Positions 1 to 7,097 of a stretch of 9,585 nt of DNA are shown one piece after another. Position numbers and translations under genes: made by a program. Each line of letters starts with the position of its first letter. The stretch's first letter is position 1. Source of the DNA: Thiobacillaceae bacterium (GTDB taxonomy: Bacteria; Pseudomonadota; Gammaproteobacteria; Burkholderiales; Thiobacillaceae). The notes below the pieces were generated by a model. It was given only the letters and a program-made list of their open reading frames with translations. It was not told the DNA's origin and did not search any database. The stretch spans positions 1 to 9,585 of the forward strand of contig JAAPAA010000352.1 of NCBI GenBank assembly GCA_012274165.1. Reading direction: 5' to 3'.

Positions 1-1
1 G

Positions 2-1264
2 CTCACTGCCGCGCAACAGCGCGCCTGGACTGAAATCAGCGCCGACCTCGCGCAGCCGCATCCGATGCGGCGCCTGCTGCAGGGTGACGTCGGCAGCGGC
101 AAGACCGTGGTCGCCGCCCTGGCGTGTTTGCAGGCAGTGGAGAACAACCTGCAGGCCGCGTTCATGGCACCGACCGAAATCCTCGCCGAACAGCACGCAA
201 AAAAGCTCACGCCGCTGTTCGAAACACTCGGTCTGCGTTGCGCCTGGATCTCCGGCAGCCAGCGCAAATCACAGCGCGCAGCGTCCTGGCAGGCGGTGGC
301 GGCAGGTGAGGCCGACGTCGTGTTCGGCACCCACGCGCTGTTTCAGGAAGCCGGCAGTTTCAACAAGCTGGGGCTGGTGGTGGTCGACGAGCAGCACCGC
401 TTCGGCGTCGGCCAGCGGCTGGCGCTGATGCAAAAAGGCAGCGAACCACACCAGTTGATGATGAGCGCGACGCCGATCCCGCGCACGCTGGCGATGAGTT
501 TTTTCGCCGACCTCGATGTCTCGACCATCGACGAACTGCCGCCCGGGCGCACCCCCATCGTCACCAAACTCGTCAGTTCAGCCCGGCGCGACGACGTTCT
601 GGCGCGGGTGCGCGAAGCCTGTCTCGAAGGCGGCCAGACCTACTGGGTATGTCCGCTGATCGAGGAATCGGAAAAACTGCAACTGCAAACCGCCGAAGAC
701 ACCCACGCCGCGCTGACCGCGCAATTGCCGGAACTCAACATCGGGCTGGTGCATGGCCGCCTCAAGCCCGCCGACAAGCAGGCCATGATGAACGCGTTTC
801 AGGCCGGCGACATCCATCTGCTGGTCGCCACCACCGTCATCGAAGTCGGCGTCGATGTGCCCAACGCCGCGCTGATGGTGATCGAACATGCCGAACGCAT
901 GGGACTCGCGCAATTGCATCAACTGCGCGGCCGCGTCGGTCGCGGCAGCCGCGAATCGGTGTGTGTGCTGCTCTACGAAACGCCGCTGTCGGAGCTGGCG
1001 CGGGCACGCCTCAAAGTGATTTTCGAATCCACCGACGGTTTTGAAATTGCCCGTCAGGATCTGAATCTGCGTGGCCCCGGCGAGTTTCTAGGCAGCCGCC
1101 AAAGCGGCCTGCCGATGCTGCGCTTCGCCGACCTGGAGCGTGATATCGAGTTGCTCGAAACCGCGCGCGACTGGGCGCAACGCTGCCTTGCACAGCACCC
1201 GGAAATTGCCGCACGCCACGTCGAACGCTGGCTCGGCGGACGTCAGGTTCTGGCAGGAAGCTGA
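2..1264 (+). CDS. recG: ATP-dependent DNA helicase RecG, C-terminal part (5' end cut by window edge)
   Basis: RecG is a superfamily 2 DNA translocase that remodels stalled replication forks and Holliday junctions in the cytoplasm. The reading frame is open from base 2, before the first ATG at 65, and reads LTAAQQRAWTEISADLAQPH, so the gene starts outside the window. About 420 residues are present; RecG is usually about 680-700, so the N-terminal wedge domain is missing. Visible motifs in order: Walker A GDVGSGKT (83-106), APTEILAEQH, the DEQH box of motif II (386-397), SATPIPRTLA (motif III), TTVIEVGVDVPNA, QLRGRVGRG (motif VI, about 920-946), and the RecG-specific TRG region with DGFEIARQDLNLRGPGEFLG (about 1034-1093). 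The stop is TGA at 1262-1264. It converges on the TRAP operon with only 27 nt between stop codons and no clear terminator. Identification is secure. Confidence 0.97.
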   Translation, partial: LTAAQQRAWTEISADLAQPHPMRRLLQGDVGSGKTVVAALACLQAVENNLQAAFMAPTEILAEQHAKKLTPLFETLGLRCAWISGSQRKSQRAASWQAVAAGEADVVFGTHALFQEAGSFNKLGLVVVDEQHRFGVGQRLALMQKGSEPHQLMMSATPIPRTLAMSFFADLDVSTIDELPPGRTPIVTKLVSSARRDDVLARVREACLEGGQTYWVCPLIEESEKLQLQTAEDTHAALTAQLPELNIGLVHGRLKPADKQAMMNAFQAGDIHLLVATTVIEVGVDVPNAALMVIEHAERMGLAQLHQLRGRVGRGSRESVCVLLYETPLSELARARLKVIFESTDGFEIARQDLNLRGPGEFLGSRQSGLPMLRFADLERDIELLETARDWAQRCLAQHPEIAARHVERWLGGRQVLAGS

Positions 1265-1291
1265 AAAACGTGTGGCACACACTGCCCGCTG

Positions 1292-2542
1292 CTACCCACC
1301 CAACCGCCACATACTCAGCGCGGGCACATAAGTCAGTAACAGCAGCCACGCCAGCAGCAGCACGAGAAACGGCAAGGTGGCGCGGAACACCTCAAATACC
1401 GGCTTTTTGAAGCGCTGGCTGGCAAGGAACAGGTTGATGCCGACCGGCGGGGTGAGGTAACCGATTTCCAGATTGGCGAGAATGACGATGCCCAGATGCA
1501 CCGGATGGATACCGAAGTGCGTCGCCAGCGGCAGCAGCAAGGGGGTGACGATGACGATGGCGGAAAAGATGTCCATCATGCAGCCAACCGCCAGCAGGGC
1601 GAGGTTCATCCACATCAGGAATTCCAGCGGGCTGGTGACTTTGGCTCGCACCCAGTCGAGCAGGTGCATCGGCACCTGCGCGTCGATCAGCAGGTTGGTG
1701 AGGCCCAGACTCAAGCCCAGAATGATGAACAAGCTGCCCACCAGTACGGCGGCTTCGTGAACGACCCACACCAGCTGTTTCGCGCCGATCTCGCGATGGA
1801 TTACGGTTTCGAGCAGCAAGGAATACAGCGCGGTGCAGGCGGCGAGTTCGGCCACAGTGAGGTAGCCGCCGGCCAGCCCGCCGATCACGCCGACGGGCAG
1901 CAACAAATCCGCCCAGCCAGCGCGCGCGGCGAGGGCGAGTTCACGCAGACGGAAGTGGTGACGCGGTGCGCCGCGCGCACCACGCAACAGGGCATAAGCA
2001 CCCACCATCACGAATAGCAACAAGGTGGGCAGCAAGCCGGCCACGAACAGGTCGCCGATATCAACCTGCGCCACCACGCCATACAGCAGCACCGTCAGGC
2101 TGGGCGGCAACAGCAGGCCCATCGAGCCGCCTGCGGTAATGAGGCCGAGCGCGAACTTGTCCGGATACTGCTCGTGTTTGAGCATCGGATACAACAACCC
2201 GCCGAGGGCGAGAATGGTGACGCCGGATGCGCCGGAAAACGCGGTGAAGACCATGCACGTCAGCACCGCCACCCAGGCGATGCCAGCAGGCATCCAACCC
2301 AGCAACGCGTTGAAAAAGCGCACCAGCCGTTTCGGCGCGCCACCCTGTCCCAACACGGCTCCAGCCAGCACGAAAAGCGGGATCGCCACCAGATTGGGCG
2401 AGGCGGCGAGCCGTGCAAATTCCACCATCAACAGCGCCGGATCCAGTTGCGCCCCATGCGTTGCGGTAAGCGCCGCTGCGCCCAACACGATAAACAGCGG
2501 CAGGCCGACCAGCGCCAGCACGACAAAGAGCAAGGACGTCAT
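1292..2542 (-). CDS. dctM: TRAP transporter large permease, DctM family
   Basis: This is the large, ion-coupled membrane subunit of a TRAP transporter, which moves the ligand delivered by the periplasmic receptor across the inner membrane. It has 416 residues (the family is usually about 425), nearly all in hydrophobic segments consistent with roughly 11-12 helices. Family landmarks: TAFSGASGVTI near residues 100-110, AGGSMGLLLPPSLTVLLYG at 137-154 (the first helical-hairpin PP motif), and EIGYLTPPVGINLFLASQ at 359-376 (the second). The ATG at 2542 overlaps the TGA of the small permease gene in ATGA (2539-2542), so translation is probably coupled; only a weak GGAT-like ribosome site precedes it. 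It is the last gene of the operon, with a TAG stop at 1294-1292. The dct symbol denotes family only; the substrate need not be a C4-dicarboxylate. Long ORFs on the opposite strand here are GC-rich shadows. Confidence 0.93.
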   Translation of the reverse strand: MTSLLFVVLALVGLPLFIVLGAAALTATHGAQLDPALLMVEFARLAASPNLVAIPLFVLAGAVLGQGGAPKRLVRFFNALLGWMPAGIAWVAVLTCMVFTAFSGASGVTILALGGLLYPMLKHEQYPDKFALGLITAGGSMGLLLPPSLTVLLYGVVAQVDIGDLFVAGLLPTLLLFVMVGAYALLRGARGAPRHHFRLRELALAARAGWADLLLPVGVIGGLAGGYLTVAELAACTALYSLLLETVIHREIGAKQLVWVVHEAAVLVGSLFIILGLSLGLTNLLIDAQVPMHLLDWVRAKVTSPLEFLMWMNLALLAVGCMMDIFSAIVIVTPLLLPLATHFGIHPVHLGIVILANLEIGYLTPPVGINLFLASQRFKKPVFEVFRATLPFLVLLLAWLLLLTYVPALSMWRLGG

Positions 2543-3021
2543 GCCGCTTTATCCGGTATGGCCAATACGGCGCGCAGCAGGAAATGCAGCGCCAGCAGCC
2601 CGAAGGCGATTGGCAGGATCAGGCCCAGCCAGGCCAGCCAGACCGCGTCAGCCGACTCGTATTGCCATTCATCCAGCCAGTAGCTCCACGCCGCATGCGC
2701 GAGCAGCGCGCAAACGAGCGCGGATCCCAGGTTGAAGGGGATCGCGGTGAGCTTTTGCCAGGCCGGACGGGCGGTGAGATTGGCGGGATCGAGATGCAGA
2801 TGACGCTGCGCGGCGACCGCGAGCGCGGCACCGGGCAAGGCGACCCACAGCACCAGTTGGCGCAACACGAGGTCGCCGCCGGGCAGCGTGGCGTGGAACA
2901 GGTTGCGGCCGACGATATCGGCCACCGACAGGGCCAGCATGAAGGCGAAGGCGAGCAGCGCGGCACCGAGCTCGATTCGGGTCAGGACCTGTTCCAGCCA
3001 GCGGCAGGCACGCAGGACCAT
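2539..3021 (-). CDS. dctQ: TRAP transporter small permease, DctQ family
   Basis: DctQ proteins are four-helix inner-membrane subunits that pair with DctM and help dock the periplasmic receptor. This one has about 160 residues, the usual size. Hydrophobic stretches are visible near residues 18-38, 52-70, 92-110 and 130-155. The family-like central block GGDLVLRQLVLWVALPGAA followed by AAQRHLHLD matches the conserved loop and second helix of DctQ. Two adjacent starts are possible: GTG at 3024 (4-nt overlap with dctP) and ATG at 3021 (stop and start share a base in TGATG). I chose ATG because it gives a standard codon and the same junction form as the gene upstream. No strong ribosome site is visible, so translational coupling from dctP is likely. 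Sequence is poorly conserved in this family, so position between dctP and dctM adds support. Confidence 0.9.
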   Translation of the reverse strand: MVLRACRWLEQVLTRIELGAALLAFAFMLALSVADIVGRNLFHATLPGGDLVLRQLVLWVALPGAALAVAAQRHLHLDPANLTARPAWQKLTAIPFNLGSALVCALLAHAAWSYWLDEWQYESADAVWLAWLGLILPIAFGLLALHFLLRAVLAIPDKAA

Positions 3022-4037
3022 CACTTGTTTTGACTGCGATAGCGGGCGAGCGCAGCGTCCACTTCCCGGTCAAGAGCGGCGGAAAGATAGGCCTTGGCTT
3101 CCAGCGCACTGACGGCTTTGCGGGTCAGCGCGGTCTGCTCGGCAAGGTTGATGTTGGCTTTTTGCATGCCCACCATCGGTTGGGTCGTTTTTGCCAGCAC
3201 CGCGAACGATGCCAGGTCGTCGCGACGGGTGTCGGCAATCAGTCGCTTTGACAGCAGCACGCCGCTGCTTTTCAGCAGCGCTTGCAGGTCGGCTGGCAGC
3301 CCGGCGTAGAACTTGTTGGTTACCACCACCGCACCGATCCCGGTCGCCATCGACTGGTCGCTCATGTAAGGCGTCTTGCTTGCCCATTGCAGGGCAATGC
3401 TGGCGAGCGGCGTGCTCACGACGGTATCGACCATCCCGGTGGAGAGTCCGGTGTACACCTCGGTGATCGGCAGCGCCACCGGCGACCAGCCGTTGGCATT
3501 GAAGAAGGCATCCATGAAGCGGTCGCCCTGCCATTGCCAGATGCGGCGGCGCGCCATCTCGTCCAGATTCGCCAGCGGCTTGGTGGAAAAGAAGTGAATG
3601 TTGCCCACTTCCATCCAGGCGAGCAGTTCATATTGATTGGCGCGGAATCCAGCCTCGATGGCGGGCTGGAGTGTGGCGCGCACGGCGTCGATCTCGGCGT
3701 GACTGTGGAACAGGAACGGCGTTTCGAGGATACGCGCGGGCGGAAAGATTTCGCCGACGCCATGCCCCGACAACGCGGCACCCTGCAACTGGCCGAAGCG
3801 AATCTTGCGCAGCATGTCGGGCTCGTCGCCCGATATGCCGCCGGGATAAAACTTGACCGTGAGGCGTCCCTGACTGCGGGTCGCCAGATCCTTGCCCCAG
3901 GCATCGAAGGCCTTCATCCAGGTCGAACCCTGCGGCGCGAGCGTGGCGAATTTGAGCACATAGGTGTCCGCCGCGTGAGCGGCAGCCGCCCCCAGCAGGG
4001 CAATGGCACACACGGTTTGCAGCATGAATTTACGCAT
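3021..4037 (-). CDS. dctP: TRAP transporter periplasmic substrate-binding protein, DctP family (TPAT type)
   Basis: This is the periplasmic receptor of the TRAP system, 338 residues. It has a Sec signal peptide: Lys/Arg at positions 2-3, a hydrophobic core at 5-20, and a likely cut after AHA (residue 22). The mature part opens with DTYVLKFATLAPQGSTWMKA and contains VKFYPGG (61-67), ETPFLFHSHAEIDAVR (105-120) and ITEVYTGLSTGMVD (191-204), all typical of the family. In classical DctP/SiaP proteins a carboxylate-binding Arg lies in a K-I-R-V segment after the linker. Here that segment reads RRRIWQWQGD (164-173), which puts Trp167 at the Arg position. Loss of this Arg is known for receptors paired with TatT proteins (Treponema TPAT), which fits the gene upstream. 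Start is either ATG 4037 or TTG 4040; AAGGA at about 4047-4052 suits both. Substrate unknown. Confidence 0.93.
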   Translation of the reverse strand: MRKFMLQTVCAIALLGAAAAHAADTYVLKFATLAPQGSTWMKAFDAWGKDLATRSQGRLTVKFYPGGISGDEPDMLRKIRFGQLQGAALSGHGVGEIFPPARILETPFLFHSHAEIDAVRATLQPAIEAGFRANQYELLAWMEVGNIHFFSTKPLANLDEMARRRIWQWQGDRFMDAFFNANGWSPVALPITEVYTGLSTGMVDTVVSTPLASIALQWASKTPYMSDQSMATGIGAVVVTNKFYAGLPADLQALLKSSGVLLSKRLIADTRRDDLASFAVLAKTTQPMVGMQKANINLAEQTALTRKAVSALEAKAYLSAALDREVDAALARYRSQNK

Positions 4038-4915
4038 CAAAACAAATCCTTTTCCTGGGCGAGCAACGCGGCGGCTTCCTGTTTGGCCAGTGCGTTGGCT
4101 AGATTGAGTTCGGGGTCATTCACCGACGCATCGAGTACGCGGGTCAGGGTAGCGTGAAACGCATCACGCTCGCCCATTTGCCGCAGCAAGTAGCGCGCAC
4201 GATAGACTTCAACCAGCAGCAGCTTGTTTTGATTGATCGCTGCAGCCCGGTCGAAATGCCTGGCCGAACGCGCAAAGTCCCCGCCGAACATCGGCGCCCG
4301 GCCGCCGTAGTAGGCGCCGAAGAACACGTGCACGCCGCCGTGATAATAGGTTTCGTCGAGTTCCAGCACACGCTGCATCAGCGCCTCGACACGTGGCAAT
4401 TCGGCCAACCGCGCCGGATCGTCGAGCTGGAGCTCGATCCATTTGCCCCACGACGAAGCGGTCCAGAACAGCGCCGGCACCGCGTCTGCGTTGAGCGCCG
4501 CCAGTGTCCGCCTGAACGTTGCGTCATCACCGGTGAGCACAGTTTCTGACATCCCGGCTTGATCGAGCGCAACCAAAGCGTGCGCGCGTGCACGTTGATA
4601 CAGGCTGGCCGCGCGATCGCGGTCGCCGGGTTCGGCGCCGGTTTCAACGAACGCCAGCGTGTAACCATAAAACCCCATCGACGCCTGCACCTGATATACC
4701 GCGTTGCCGGGGTCGGCGATCAGCAGCGCCTCGAGCATTTTCAGATTGGCCGGCATGCTCGCACGTGCAAGCCCGAGGTCGGTCTCGCGGTTCATCGCCA
4801 CCACGCCGTTGTTGATCAGGGGGGACGCGCCACGCGCAACAAGCTGGCCGGTCGAACAGCCCGACAACAGCCCCACCATCGCCAGGCTCGTGACAGCGCT
4901 TATCCGTAAAAGCAT
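4037..4915 (-). CDS. TRAP transporter TatT component family lipoprotein
   Basis: This is a TatT-type protein, the TPR-like helical lipoprotein partner of a TPAT TRAP receptor; the founding example is from Treponema pallidum. In the family it assembles as a ring with pores and binds the DctP-like receptor, and it is thought to help hand over ligand. It has 292 residues. The N-terminus is a lipoprotein signal with lipobox LSGC (Cys20), followed by Ser, which predicts sorting to the outer membrane facing the periplasm. The rest is helix-rich. The best conserved block is HGGVHVFFGAYYGG (192-205) followed by MFGGDFARSARHFDRAAAIN (209-228), a TatT signature. The ATG at 4915 has a good ribosome site (AGGAG, 7-8 nt upstream). 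It is the first gene of the operon, and its TGA overlaps the dctP start in TGATG (4039-4035). Family assignment is by recognised pattern; the ligand is unknown. Confidence 0.88.
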   Translation of the reverse strand: MLLRISAVTSLAMVGLLSGCSTGQLVARGASPLINNGVVAMNRETDLGLARASMPANLKMLEALLIADPGNAVYQVQASMGFYGYTLAFVETGAEPGDRDRAASLYQRARAHALVALDQAGMSETVLTGDDATFRRTLAALNADAVPALFWTASSWGKWIELQLDDPARLAELPRVEALMQRVLELDETYYHGGVHVFFGAYYGGRAPMFGGDFARSARHFDRAAAINQNKLLLVEVYRARYLLRQMGERDAFHATLTRVLDASVNDPELNLANALAKQEAAALLAQEKDLF

Positions 4916-4980
4916 TCGGTCTCCTCGTTTGATGTCATTGGAATGCGGCCGTCATGCTAGCACTGTCCGCAGGTGGCCGC

Positions 4981-4989
4981 TGGCATAAT
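4981..4989 (+). promoter_or_regulatory. Probable extended -10 promoter for ubiC-ubiA
   Basis: TGGCATAAT is an extended -10 element (TGn followed by CATAAT, one mismatch to TATAAT). Transcription would start near 4996. No good -35 hexamer lies 16-18 bases upstream, as is common for extended -10 promoters. It lies 24 bases before the GTG at 5014 and downstream of the ATG at 4954, so a transcript from here would exclude the upstream ATG. It sits in the divergent gap between the TRAP operon and ubiC. Inferred from sequence only. Confidence 0.45.
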
Positions 4990-5013
4990 GCGCGTTTTCC
5001 CCTGGACTCTGCA

Positions 5014-5577
5014 GTGAGCGCTTGCCGGCACGTCCCCCTCCGCTATACGCAGCTGCGGCACAACTGGCTGGCGCATGCTTTTCGCGCACCCCGCGCACTG
5101 CGCAGCGGATTGTCGGACCGGGGTTCGCTCACCCGACGCCTGCAGGCACACCATGCCGATTTCAGGGTTCAATTGCTTGCACGCGGACTCATGCTGCCGT
5201 TTCACGATGAAACCGAGGCCTTGCACTCGCGGCCGACCACACGGGCTTACGTACGCGATGTCCTGCTCATGGGAAATGGGCAAGCCCGTGTGTTTGCCCA
5301 CAGCGTGCTGCCTCGCCCCAGCCTGCGCGGTGGCTGGAACGGGATCACCCGACTGGGCAGCAAACCGCTGGGGGAAGCCCTGTTTACCAACCCGCGCATC
5401 CGGCGGCTCGGTTTGACGCTGCGCCGCATCGATGCGCGCCATCCGCTTTATCGCGCGGCGCGTCGCCACACCGGGCTCACGGCGCGTTATTTGTGGGCAC
5501 GCCGCTCGATATTTTGTCTCAACGGCCAGCCGTTATTGGTGACCGAAGTTTTTCTGCCTGCCATCGACGCTTTATGA
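5014..5577 (+). CDS. ubiC: Chorismate--pyruvate lyase
   Basis: UbiC splits chorismate into 4-hydroxybenzoate and pyruvate, the first committed step of ubiquinone synthesis, in the cytoplasm. From the GTG at 5014 it has 187 residues; known members have about 165-190. Family features: DRGSLTRRL (35-43), YVRDVLLMGNG (79-89), FAHSVLP (94-100), LGSKPLGEALFT (114-125) and QPLLVTEVFLPAI (172-184). Arg81, Leu119 and Glu178 line up with the E. coli residues Arg76, Leu114 and Glu155 that contact the product. An in-frame ATG at 4954 would add 20 residues, but a likely -10 box (4981-4989) lies after it and those residues resemble no family sequence, so I prefer GTG 5014. Neither start has a strong ribosome site. 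The stop overlaps the ubiA start in ATGA (5574-5577). Confidence 0.9.
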   Translation: MSACRHVPLRYTQLRHNWLAHAFRAPRALRSGLSDRGSLTRRLQAHHADFRVQLLARGLMLPFHDETEALHSRPTTRAYVRDVLLMGNGQARVFAHSVLPRPSLRGGWNGITRLGSKPLGEALFTNPRIRRLGLTLRRIDARHPLYRAARRHTGLTARYLWARRSIFCLNGQPLLVTEVFLPAIDAL

Positions 5578-6443
5578 CCCTGACCGAACGCCTGACCCAC
5601 TACGAGAAACTGATGCGGCTCGACAAGCCGATTGGCATTCTGCTGCTGCTGTGGCCGACCCTGTGGGCGCAGTGGCTGGCCAGCCATGGCCGGCCTGACT
5701 GGCTGATTCTGTGGCTATTCATCATCGGGGTGGTGCTGATGCGTTCTGCCGGTTGCGTGATCAACGACTACGCTGACCGCGATATTGATCCGCAGGTGGC
5801 CCGCACCCGTGAGCGTCCGCTTGCGGCTGGCAAGGTGTCACCCAAGGAAGCGCTGCTGCTGGCGGCCGGACTGGCGCTGCTGGCGTTTCTGCTGGTGTTG
5901 CCACTCGGCAAACTGGTCATCGGGCTATCGGTCGTCGCGCTCTTTCTGGCAGCCAGCTACCCGTTCACCAAGCGCTTTTTTGCCATTCCGCAGGCGTATC
6001 TCGGCATCGCATTCGGCTTTGGTATTCCGATGAGCTATGCAGCATTGTGGGGTGCCGTTCCGCTGGAGGCTTGGCTGTTACTGGCCGCCAACGTCTTCTG
6101 GGCAGTCGCCTACGATACCGAATACGCCATGGTCGACCGGGTGGACGATCTTGAAATCGGCATCAAAACTTCGGCGCTCACCTTCGGCCGCTATGATCTT
6201 GCTGCAATCGCAGTGTGCTACGCCGCCACGCTGGGAATCCTCGCCTGGGTCGGCTGGCACCGGCAGATGAATGTGGCCTTCTATGCCGGGCTAGGGGTGG
6301 CAGCGGTGATTGCGTTCTACCACTTGATACTGATACGCCAGCGCGATCCCCAACAGTGCTTTCGTGCCTTTCTGCACAACACCTGGTTCGGTGCGGCGGT
6401 GTTCGGCGGCATCGTGCTGAACTATGTGTTCCGCAGCTTATAA
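5574..6443 (+). CDS. ubiA: 4-hydroxybenzoate polyprenyltransferase
   Basis: UbiA attaches the polyprenyl tail to 4-hydroxybenzoate at the inner membrane, the step after UbiC in ubiquinone synthesis. From the ATG at 5574 it has 289 residues, the normal size, with about eight or nine hydrophobic segments. The first Asp-rich motif is ND..D..ID in VINDYADRDIDPQVARTRER (62-81). The second is DTEYAMVDRVDD (181-192); both bind the Mg-diphosphate of the prenyl donor. LMRLDKPIGILLLLWPTLWA (13-32) is a typical N-terminus for the proteobacterial enzyme. The frame is open upstream to an ATG at 5493, but that lies inside ubiC and adds sequence foreign to the family. The ATGA overlap with ubiC argues for coupled translation. 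The TAA at 6441-6443 overlaps the end of the convergent SPOR-like gene. Tail length cannot be told. Confidence 0.97.
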   Translation: MTLTERLTHYEKLMRLDKPIGILLLLWPTLWAQWLASHGRPDWLILWLFIIGVVLMRSAGCVINDYADRDIDPQVARTRERPLAAGKVSPKEALLLAAGLALLAFLLVLPLGKLVIGLSVVALFLAASYPFTKRFFAIPQAYLGIAFGFGIPMSYAALWGAVPLEAWLLLAANVFWAVAYDTEYAMVDRVDDLEIGIKTSALTFGRYDLAAIAVCYAATLGILAWVGWHRQMNVAFYAGLGVAAVIAFYHLILIRQRDPQQCFRAFLHNTWFGAAVFGGIVLNYVFRSL

Positions 6444-7097
6444 GCGGCAGGCCACCCGCGATTGCTGGCTGTTGGGGTAGGCCTGCTTGATCGCATCGAG
6501 GCTTTTCAGCGCATCCGCATCCTCGCTGCGGATCACAAAATAAAAATCGGTTCCCTTGCGCGGCAGCAATTCAACCCGCGTGCCGAGCACGCCCTTGCTC
6601 TCCACTTCATGCACTCTTCGATCCGCCGCTTCTGCGTTTGCATACAAGCCAAGCGAAATGGCATTGCGCCAGGCAGCATCCTTCACCACAAAAGCATCCT
6701 TGACGCCTGCCGCAGCCAGTTCGTTCAGCTTCGCAATCGCTGATTGAGGGCTGGGCAAAGGTGGGAAAATCACCCAGGCCCGCGTATTCAAGGGCACTTC
6801 GGTAAACGACATCACCCGCTCACCCGCCATGGCCTTGAGCTGCTCACGCACCAGCGGAAACTCATCCCGGCTTAAACCACGCCATTCAACGCATAAGGAC
6901 TTCGTTTGCACCTGCGCCACACGTGATGACGAGTTTTTTTGCGACTCCACCGACGCGCTCTGGCTGCGCAAGCTCAAGCGATCAACGTTCAGCGGCGCAT
7001 TTTGCTCCGGCTCAGCCTGTGGCCAGTAGCCGCGTCCGACAAAGAAACCCGCCACGCCAAGGTTGGCCAGCAGCAAAGCCCACATGACCCATTTCAT
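6438..7097 (-). CDS. Membrane-anchored SPOR-like domain protein
   Basis: This protein of 219 residues has one N-terminal transmembrane helix (about 4-20) and a polar, Ser/Gln-rich linker (about 25-65), then a folded part that should lie in the periplasm. The C-terminal region, with NAISLGLYANAEAADRRVHE (145-164) and following residues through VELLPRKGTDFYFVI, matches the SPOR fold, whose classical members bind denuded glycan strands of peptidoglycan at division sites. A preceding block, CVEWRGLSRDEFPLVREQL (69-87) with WVIFPPLPSP, is shared by betaproteobacterial proteins encoded next to coaX. The start at 7097 is supported by a strong ribosome site (AAGGAGG, 7114-7108, 10 nt upstream) and overlaps the coaX stop in ATGA. 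Its own stop (TAA, 6440-6438) lies in the last bases of ubiA. A link to the cell wall or division is inferred from the domain only. Confidence 0.82.
   Translation of the reverse strand: MKWVMWALLLANLGVAGFFVGRGYWPQAEPEQNAPLNVDRLSLRSQSASVESQKNSSSRVAQVQTKSLCVEWRGLSRDEFPLVREQLKAMAGERVMSFTEVPLNTRAWVIFPPLPSPQSAIAKLNELAAAGVKDAFVVKDAAWRNAISLGLYANAEAADRRVHEVESKGVLGTRVELLPRKGTDFYFVIRSEDADALKSLDAIKQAYPNSQQSRVACRL

Noticed and set aside
1270..1280. GTGTGGCACAC mini-hairpin between recG and dctM
   Set aside because: The stem is only 4-5 bp, with a loop of 1-3 bases and no T-run; too weak to call a terminator.
1496..2735. Long plus-strand ORFs (173, 236 and 169 residues) opposite the DctM and DctQ genes
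   Set aside because: Their proteins are low-complexity mixes rich in Arg, Gln, Ala and Pro with no family resemblance. The minus strand encodes clear TRAP permeases, so these are shadows of GC-rich coding sequence.
3282..4157. 291-residue plus-strand ORF opposite the TRAP receptor gene
   Set aside because: It has no recognisable domain, and the minus strand holds a receptor with signal peptide and family motifs. Its length is explained by codon bias in GC-rich DNA.
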